NCBI GenBank assembly: GCA_003506795.1
Contig: DNYO01000057.1
Location: 1-5,592, forward strand
Length of the DNA: 5,592 nt
Direction of reading: 5' to 3'
Origin: Deltaproteobacteria bacterium
GTDB taxonomy: Bacteria; Desulfobacterota; Syntrophorhabdia; Syntrophorhabdales; Syntrophorhabdaceae
Positions 1 through 3,744 of this stretch are shown one piece after another (within the stretch, counting starts at the first letter, position 1; every line of letters starts with the position of its first letter). The translations under genes and the position numbers were made by a program. The notes below the pieces were generated by a model, which saw only the letters and a program-made list of their open reading frames with translations, made no database searches and was not told where the DNA came from.

Positions 1-282
1 GGCTTGACGGCAGCCTTGCCTCTCGGCCTCCGGCTCTCTCACCCAGGGGGCGAACCGACCTCGTACCGCGCATCTGTGCGCAAGCCGGCAATTGTGATTT
101 CATCTGTCCCAGGCGCGTCTTCATGCTCGTGTTTTATTCCTGAATAATCGCCCATTAAGCGGTTAACGCTAAATGCAACACGAAGAATGCAAAGGGAGAG
201 ACATAGTGGTCAAAAACCACATAGGTGTCTAACATTGAATTATTGCATTAGACGGACACCTTGGAGAGAGGAACTTACCTGG
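1..282. other. Left-edge region without a supported gene; small inverted repeats
   Basis: I see no recognisable protein here. Two plus frames are open from the left edge to stops at about 143-147 and one minus frame is open from an ATG at about 125 to the edge, but none resembles a known family, so these are probably chance openings in GC-rich DNA. Several inverted repeats are visible: GGCTTG (1-6) with CAAGCC (81-86); CCGGCT (30-35) with AGCCGG (83-88); a tight hairpin GCGCA-TCTG-TGCGC (68-81); and AGCG-GTTAA-CGCT (158-170). The first two compete for the same right arm. Base composition changes from GC-rich (1-120) to AT-rich (130-250). The AT-rich part presumably carries the promoter of the HIT gene, but I find no convincing -35/-10 pair. 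Confidence 0.4.
206..260 (+). promoter_or_regulatory. Two consecutive hairpins upstream of the HIT gene
   Basis: The first stem is GTGGT (206-210) with ACCAC (216-220) and a five-base loop. The second is GGTG-TCTAA (224-232) with TTAGA-CGGA-CACC (248-260): nine paired bases interrupted by a four-base bulge on the right arm, with an AT-rich loop of 15 bases. The second ends 22 bases before the HIT start codon and just before its ribosome site. Neither is followed by a T tract, so they are not intrinsic terminators. They could be a leader structure or the remains of a small mobile element end. The pairing is visible; the role is inference. Confidence 0.35.
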
Positions 283-666
283 ATGGAGCGTAACAGACCG
301 TGCCTTTTCTGTAACGTAAACAGGGAGAGCTATATCGCTGAGAACGAACTGGCCTTTGCCGTCCGGGACGTGTTCCCTGTGACGGAACTGCACTCCCTTG
401 TCATCCCGAAGCGGCATGTAAGCGACTATTTCGATCTTACGAAAGAGGAATTGACCGCCTGCAACGAACTGCTGCAAACCGTCAGAGAGGGTATTCTCGC
501 CAAAGACGGATCCGTGAAAGGCTTCAACATTGGAGTGAACTCAGGGGCCGTTGCAGGGCAGAGCATTTTTCATTGTCACATCCACCTGATCCCCAGAAGA
601 GAGGGAGATGTTCCCAACCCCAAAGGCGGGGTTCGTCACCTGATCCCCCGCAAGGGATTTTACTGA
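283..666 (+). CDS. HIT-family protein (histidine triad nucleotide hydrolase/transferase)
   Basis: Encodes a complete 127-residue protein of the histidine triad superfamily. These are small cytoplasmic dimers that bind nucleotides and hydrolyse or transfer the nucleotidyl group (AMP-lysine, AMP-NH2, diadenosine polyphosphates). The signature HxHxHx is present as HCHIHL at residues 97-102; by family knowledge His99 is the nucleophile. The N-terminal CLFC (7-10) is the usual CxxC zinc pair of many bacterial members, and IPKRH (41-45), the FNIGVNSG block (81-88) and the C-terminal GGVRHLIP segment are typical. The reading frame is open upstream to an ATG at 187, but those 32 residues do not resemble the family. 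The ATG at 283 has GGAGAGAGG at 263-271 and gives the normal length. The exact substrate cannot be read from sequence. Stands alone on the plus strand; no clear terminator follows. Confidence 0.93.
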   Translation: MERNRPCLFCNVNRESYIAENELAFAVRDVFPVTELHSLVIPKRHVSDYFDLTKEELTACNELLQTVREGILAKDGSVKGFNIGVNSGAVAGQSIFHCHIHLIPRREGDVPNPKGGVRHLIPRKGFY

Positions 667-702
667 CCAAATGTCCCTGGTGTGGGCGCCTGAGGAGAAG
701 AA

Positions 703-780
703 ATGAAAAACAGGTTTGATAAATCGATCTTGAATCAGACAGCAAGCAGCGTTATCTTAGATACTACGGGGCCAGCATAA
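703..780 (+). CDS. Small ORF (25 residues) with strong ribosome site, possibly a decayed gene start
   Basis: ATG at 703 follows GAGGAG (692-697) at ideal spacing and reads 25 residues (starting MKNRFDK) to TAA at 778. I do not recognise the product. The frame one base back, from about 720 on, reads IDLESDSKQRYLRYYGASIN, which looks more like folded protein than the original frame does. Restoring one A to the AAA at 717-719 would join the two as MKNRFDKIDLESD. This suggests the 5' end of a gene broken by a one-base loss and cut off by the toxin-antitoxin locus downstream. It may also be chance: only about 30 codons are available and no homolog is recalled. A 12-codon ORF (671-706) overlaps its start by ATGA. 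Confidence 0.25.
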   Translation: MKNRFDKSILNQTASSVILDTTGPA

Positions 781-803
781 ACAAGCTGTTCATCTCCGCG
801 ATA

Positions 804-825
804 AGGTCTGCTCCAGGTCTGCTCC
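804..825. repeat. Tandem duplication of 11 bases
   Basis: AGGTCTGCTCC occurs twice in immediate succession (804-814 and 815-825), starting six bases beyond the stop codon of the antitoxin gene. This is most likely a replication slip or the footprint of a past insertion. No function is implied. Confidence 0.6.
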
Positions 826-830
826 CCATG

Positions 831-1121
831 TCATGCGCTATTGCGTCGCGGAGTTATACTGAAATTCATGGCCGAGAGAACGGCAAGTAGTGTTTTGAGC
901 GTCGGGTTGCCGTTTCCGCTTAAGGATTTATAGAGCTGTTCTCTGGACAATCCGGTCTTTTCGGCAATATCGGTCATGCCTCTGGATTTTGCTACTACGC
1001 CAAGGGCCTTGGCGATGTGAGGAACATCGTTAGTGGCGAAAGCGTCTTCAAGGAAGATCTCTACAGCTTCCGCATCGTCAAGGTGTTCTGCAAAATCGTA
1101 TTCATATGTTTTTTCGCTCAT
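831..1121 (-). CDS. Antitoxin of a type II toxin-antitoxin pair (HTH, addiction module antidote family)
   Basis: A 96-residue protein that matches the putative addiction module antidote family (HI1420-like, COG3636), whose genes lie downstream of a RelE-type toxin gene. It should bind and neutralise the toxin and, with it, repress the operon promoter. The N-terminal 30 residues (YDFAEHLDDAEAVEIFLEDA) are the acidic arm typical of the family. Residues about 49-85 form a Cro/C1-type helix-turn-helix: MTDIAEKTGLSREQLYKSLS followed by GNPTLKTLLAVLSAM. The C-terminus is basic. The start is supported by GGAGGT nine bases upstream, lying inside the 3' end of the toxin gene. Only two bases separate the toxin stop from this ATG, so the two are co-transcribed and probably translationally coupled. 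Intact by length. Confidence 0.93.
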   Translation of the reverse strand: MSEKTYEYDFAEHLDDAEAVEIFLEDAFATNDVPHIAKALGVVAKSRGMTDIAEKTGLSREQLYKSLSGNGNPTLKTLLAVLSAMNFSITPRRNSA

Positions 1122-1123
1122 GT

Positions 1124-1423
1124 TCAGTTCACCTCCAATTCTTTCCCTATATCCCTTGCTCTCCGGATATCTTCGTCCTGGGTCGATTTGTCGCCGCCGC
1201 AGAGCAGAATTATCAGGACATTTCCTTTTTGCTGGAAGTAGATCCTATACCCGGGTCCGTAATGGATCTTAAGTTCGCTTATGCCGTCGCCTACCGGGGA
1301 AACATTACCCGACAATCCATCGGCGAGTCGGAACAGCCGTGCAGTGATGATCTTCCTGGCTCTCCCGTCCCTGAGCTTTTCTTCCCATTTCCTGTATGTC
1401 TCTGTCTGGATCATCCTGATCAT
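1124..1423 (-). CDS. RelE/ParE-family toxin of a type II toxin-antitoxin pair (HI1419-like)
   Basis: A 99-residue protein (96 if the second Met is used) of the RelE/HigB-like addiction module killer family (HI1419-like, COG3657). Relatives are believed to be ribosome-dependent mRNA nucleases, though not every member has been tested. Family blocks seen: the KWEEKLRD N-terminal helix, the RLFRLADGL helix (about 29-37), the strand block ISELKIHYGPGYRIYF (48-63) and the C-terminal LLCGGDKSTQDEDIRRA (73-89). The toxin gene comes first, the reverse of classical relBE order but normal for this family. Two starts are possible: ATG at 1423 has no ribosome site and sits at the predicted transcription start, while ATG at 1414 gives MIQTETYRKW, also usual for the family. 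The gene appears intact. Confidence 0.93.
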   Translation of the reverse strand: MIRMIQTETYRKWEEKLRDGRARKIITARLFRLADGLSGNVSPVGDGISELKIHYGPGYRIYFQQKGNVLIILLCGGDKSTQDEDIRRARDIGKELEVN

Positions 1424-1429
1424 GGGAGT

Positions 1430-1458
1430 ATTGTAACTTTTAAACTACAAAATGACAA
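1430..1458 (-). promoter_or_regulatory. Sigma-70-type promoter of the toxin-antitoxin operon, with inverted repeat
   Basis: On the minus strand TTGTCA (1453-1458) and TACAAT (1430-1435) are separated by exactly 17 bases; each differs from consensus at one position. The -10 box ends six bases before the first toxin ATG, so transcription should start at or within that codon, giving a nearly leaderless message. A 20-base imperfect inverted repeat (TTGTA-n10-TACAA, 1431-1450) covers most of the spacer and five bases of the -10 box, where an autorepressing antitoxin would be expected to bind. The boxes are visible; the operator role is inference from the family. Confidence 0.65.
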
Positions 1459-1655
1459 GCTGTGTAAAAACATGGTTTGTCGAGCAGGTCTATGTGCAGA
1501 TCTCAACCCGTGCACTTTTGACAGAATCAGGCATCCTGGCGAACACATGATCAAGCCGTTGAGGGAGTATAGGCAGCCAAATAGAATTTCCCCGAAGAGA
1601 AAAGAGAAGAGGCCCGGGGAATGCCGGCTCTGAATAAATCTGCAGGTGTGACCTC
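1459..1655. other. Spacer between toxin-antitoxin promoter and DUF3795 gene; no gene supported
   Basis: About 200 bases without a recognised gene. A 32-residue plus ORF (1452-1550) and a plus frame ending at 1633 (IKPLREYRQPNRISPKRKEK segment) lack ribosome sites and known homologs. A stem TTCCCCG (1588-1594) with CGGGGAA (1615-1621) encloses a purine-rich 20-base loop. On the minus strand it lies about 35 bases past the DUF3795 stop but has no T tract, so it is at best a weak terminator. Confidence 0.4.
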
Positions 1656-2147
1656 CTACTTTTTGGCCAGGAATTCTTTTATGGCTTCCCCGTGCTGCTC
1701 CGTGAAGTCGCAGCTGGGGGTGTTTCCGCATTTCCGGCAGGAGGCGTCATAAGCAGAGTTGATAGTTCCGCAATTGCTGCAGGTGTATTTTTGGCGCACT
1801 TCCTTGATCCATACCTCTGTTTCGAGGTTTTTTGCCAGTTCGAGGTCCTTCCAGAGGTCAAGCCTGTGGGGCCTGACACTCTGAAACTCGATGAGTTCCC
1901 TGCAGGGGAAAGAGTCGCACTCGCTGCAAAAGGAGATGCCCTTTCTTTCGGCACAGGGAGAAAAGCGGCAGTCGGAACAGGGACCGAACCTCTTTTCAGA
2001 GCGGCATCCGAAACAGCGCATTTCTTCCTCCGGGATCCCGAGCCTGGCCGAAAGGCTCCTGAGTCTCTCCGGATCTTCTTTCGTGGCTATGAAAACGGTG
2101 CAGGCTTCGCATAGCAGCCCGCAGACAGCGGCCGATCTACACGACAT
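1656..2147 (-). CDS. DUF3795 cysteine-rich protein with C-terminal zinc ribbon
   Basis: A 163-residue soluble protein with 17 cysteines. The opening CGLLCEAC (residues 9-16) and later CFGC (45-48), CSDC (57-60) and CSECDSFPC (74-82) match DUF3795, a family of unknown function common in anaerobic bacteria and methanogens. The spacing suggests bound zinc or an iron-sulfur centre, but no activity is established. After a helical linker (about 85-118) comes a separate zinc ribbon, CSNC (123-126) and CRKC (137-140), giving a two-part protein. Start: GGAGGAG abuts an ATG at 2156, too close to serve it, whereas ATG at 2147 lies nine bases beyond it; I therefore choose 2147. A perfect 12-base palindrome GACATCGATGTC (2143-2154) covers the chosen start. 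Monocistronic in appearance, 232 bases ahead of the toxin gene. Confidence 0.88.
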   Translation of the reverse strand: MSCRSAAVCGLLCEACTVFIATKEDPERLRSLSARLGIPEEEMRCFGCRSEKRFGPCSDCRFSPCAERKGISFCSECDSFPCRELIEFQSVRPHRLDLWKDLELAKNLETEVWIKEVRQKYTCSNCGTINSAYDASCRKCGNTPSCDFTEQHGEAIKEFLAKK

Positions 2148-2192
2148 CGATGTCATCTCCTCCGCATTAAAGTGAAAAAAGTCACATGAGTT

Positions 2193-2222
2193 ATTGTATC
2201 ACTTCCTCCGGATAAGTGATAA
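2193..2222 (-). promoter_or_regulatory. Candidate promoter of the DUF3795 gene overlapped by an operator-like inverted repeat
   Basis: On the minus strand TTATCA (2217-2222) and TACAAT (2193-2198) are 18 bases apart, a fair sigma-70-like pair about 45 bases ahead of the start. A perfect eight-base inverted repeat, TATCACTT (2197-2204) and AAGTGATA (2214-2221) with a nine-base centre, spans from the -35 box to the edge of the -10 box. No T tract follows on either side, so it is not a terminator. The position suggests a repressor site; the regulator is unknown. Confidence 0.45.
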
Positions 2223-2351
2223 CCTGATGAAAGCCACAAGGGCACGAGATCTGCACATTTGAAATGATTCGCTTATACACAGGCCTGCGGCTTGTAAATC
2301 CCGGCAGATCCGTAAAACCGCAAGAGAATTGACGGCGAGGAGGAAGAAAGC

Positions 2352-2492
2352 ATGAATCAGTCAACCGTTCAAATCTATGTTTTCGACAGCGTTTCGGACT
2401 GGGAGTTCGACTATGCGGCGGCAGGGATAAACAATCCCCAGCTACAGATGAACCCCGGACGATATCGCATAAGCACCGCGATTTTGCGGTAA
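2352..2492 (+). pseudogene. 5' remnant of a DJ-1/PfpI-family gene
   Basis: ATG at 2352 follows GAGGAGGAAG (2338-2347), a strong ribosome site, and reads 46 residues to TAA at 2490. The peptide (VQIYVFDSVSDWEFDYAAAG, then INNPQLQMNPGRYRISTA) closely resembles the first 40 residues of DJ-1/PfpI-type proteins, in which VYVFDTLADWE-like openings and an INNPQF-PGRYRV-like block are usual. The rest of the domain, about 150 residues including the nucleophile-elbow cysteine, is missing. A frame one base back remains open to 2599 (DFAVTFERQQTIRSWKGN, about 2480-2533) and may contain a few more residues of the old gene after a frameshift, but it does not continue as DJ-1. I infer a dead gene that kept its start signals. 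A short, still translated peptide cannot be excluded. Confidence 0.6.
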
Positions 2493-2598
2493 CTTTCGAG
2501 CGACAACAAACAATCCGATCCTGGAAGGGGAATGTTTTCATGTTCAATACTCGTACAAGGGACATTGTGGCAACGGGGGAGGTGCATACAGGGAAATA

Positions 2599-2628
2599 AT
2601 GTATATGCCTCCCAAAAGTCATCTTTAA
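2599..2628 (+). CDS. Putative 9-residue leader peptide ahead of rsgA
   Basis: ATG-TAT-ATG-CCT-CCC-AAA and on to TAA at 2626 encodes MYMPPKSHL. A ribosome site AGGG (2590-2593) lies five bases before the ATG. Codons 4-7 form the left arm of the stem that covers the rsgA ribosome site, and the stop lies in the loop. A ribosome on this ORF would open that stem. No homolog is claimed and a nine-codon ORF can arise by chance; the case rests on its placement. Confidence 0.35.
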   Translation: MYMPPKSHL

Positions 2629-2642
2629 AAAACTTTTGGAGG
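2608..2642 (+). promoter_or_regulatory. Stem-loop pairing with the rsgA ribosome-binding site
   Basis: CCTCCCAAAAGT (2608-2619) pairs with ACTTTTGGAGG (2632-2642): eleven base pairs with one bulged C and a 12-base AU-rich loop. The right arm ends in GGAGG, the Shine-Dalgarno sequence for the TTG start at 2651, so the folded form would hide the ribosome site. No U tract follows, which argues against a terminator. It could act as a translational switch, opened by a ribosome on the leader ORF or by heat. Confidence 0.5.
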
Positions 2643-2650
2643 TTAGAAAA

Positions 2651-3674
2651 TTGAGCAAAATAGATATGGAAAATATCGGGCTCAGCCGGAGGTTCATTGC
2701 CGAGTCTGCTTTGTATCCGGATCTTTTTGCCGGACGTATCGTCTCCCAATACAGGGACCTGTACAAGGTGGCGACAGCGGACGGCGAGTTGATGGCGGAA
2801 GTTTCCGGAAGATTCCTTTTTGACGCAAGGACCTTGTCCGATTATCCGGCAGTGGGAGATTTTGTCATGCTTGACCGGAATGATGATGCCGGCGGGAACA
2901 TCGAATGATGAACAGGTCGTGGCCTCGAACATCGACACGGTGTTCATCTGCATGTCGATCAACAACGACTTCAACCTTCGCAGGGCGGAACGCTATCTCG
3001 GGATCGCCTGGGATAGCGGGGCAGTCCCGGTCATCGTGCTCACGAAAGCCGACTTGTGCGATGATCTTCCTCAAAAGCCGTCAGAGCTTGATGCTGTCGC
3101 CTGCGGGGTTGATGTGATCGTCACTTCGAGCAGGACGGCGGATGGATGCGTACCCGTCCAGGGCTATCTCGGCAGGGGCAGGACTATCGCATTCATCGGC
3201 TCGTCCGGTGTCGGCAAGTCGACCCTGATAAACAGCCTCATCGGCCAGGATGTGATCCCGACCCGGGAAATAAGGAGCGATGACAAGGGCAGGCATACTA
3301 CGACCAGGCGGGAACTTTTTGTCATTCCGGGCGGCGGCGTTGTCATCGATACCCCCGGAATGAAGGAGCTCGGGATCGAAAGTGCCGACCTTGCAAAGAC
3401 CTTTGCCGATATCGATGAACTGTCTGCCAGGTGCAGGTTTCATGATTGCACTCATGCCGATGAGCCGGGCTGTGCTGTGCAAAAAGCCATAAATGACGGT
3501 CTGCTTTCCGCGGAGCGTCTTTCCAGTTACATGAAGCTGAAAAAGGAAGCCAGGTATGAGGGCCTGAATTCCAGGCAGATCGAGACCGAAAAGTTTTCTG
3601 TCATGTTCGCGGAAGTGGGCGGAATGAAAAATGCCCGGAAATTTGCCAAAGAGAAGAAAAAAAGAGGTTACTGA
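2651..3674 (+). pseudogene. rsgA: Ribosome small-subunit-dependent GTPase A, frameshifted by an internal deletion
   Basis: RsgA (YjeQ/YloQ) is a circularly permuted GTPase that binds the 30S subunit late in its assembly. The start is TTG at 2651, eight bases after GGAGG (2638-2642). The first segment (2651-2908) is the OB-fold, reading through YPAVGDFVMLDRNDDAGGN before TGA at 2906. The second segment, in the frame one base further on, resumes at about 2892 with AGTSNDEQVVASNID and runs to 3674. It holds all permuted G motifs: TKAD (G4, 3042-3053), GSSGVGKST (G1, 3198-3224), KGRHTTT (G2, near 3297), DTPG (G3, 3348-3359), then the zinc site CRFHDCTHADEPGC (3432-3473) and the helical tail. Relatives carry about 20 residues (an AIIH...RKSVF-type strand) between the two segments, and these are absent. 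The gene is therefore not just frameshifted but short by roughly 59 bases. The downstream part could be made alone from ATG codons at 2880-2888, but without the OB-fold. Convergent with xfp. Confidence 0.85.
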
Positions 3675-3744
3675 TCCGGCCGTGTAACCGGAGGGCAGGG
3701 TCGTGTCATGGGTGCGGGCCTGCCCCCGGCCTGTTCCTGTGCGA
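3675..3744. terminator. Convergent intergenic region with GC-rich stems, possible weak terminator
   Basis: Between the rsgA and xfp stops lie TCCGG-n8-CCGGA (3675-3692) and GGGCAGG (3693-3699) with CCTGCCC (3719-3725) around a 19-base loop. Either could form in both transcripts, but no T tract follows on either strand, so classical intrinsic termination is doubtful. Confidence 0.3.

Larger units (their letters stand above)
2493..2650 (+). other. Decayed intergenic stretch between DJ-1 remnant and rsgA
   Basis: No intact gene. A 19-codon ORF (ATG at 2540, ending TAA at 2597-2599) stays open in the shifted frame and overlaps the next ATG as TAATG. The 3' part holds the leader ORF and hairpin described separately. 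No clear promoter is visible; AATAAT (2595-2600) resembles a -10 box but lacks a -35 partner. Confidence 0.35.

Noticed and set aside
227..253. GTCTAAC ... ATTAGAC resembling the outer core sites of an integron attC
   Set aside because: Only 27 bases separate the ends, too short for attC, the inner site pair is missing, the right core differs at its first base, and no integrase or cassette array is present.
187..282. 32-residue N-terminal extension of the HIT protein
   Set aside because: Not like the family, no ribosome site at 187, and it passes through the two hairpins; the 283 start has both a ribosome site and normal length.
1106..1633. 175-codon plus-strand ORF across the toxin gene
   Set aside because: Antisense to the clearly recognised toxin, no ribosome site, no familiar motif.
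2608..2642. Intrinsic terminator before rsgA
   Set aside because: The stem is followed by TTAGAAAA with no T tract and its end is the Shine-Dalgarno sequence, so ribosome-site masking fits better.
2191..2974. Two long minus-strand ORFs over the rsgA 5' half and DJ-1 remnant
   Set aside because: They oppose the recognisable RsgA OB-fold and DJ-1 sequence and show no motif of their own.
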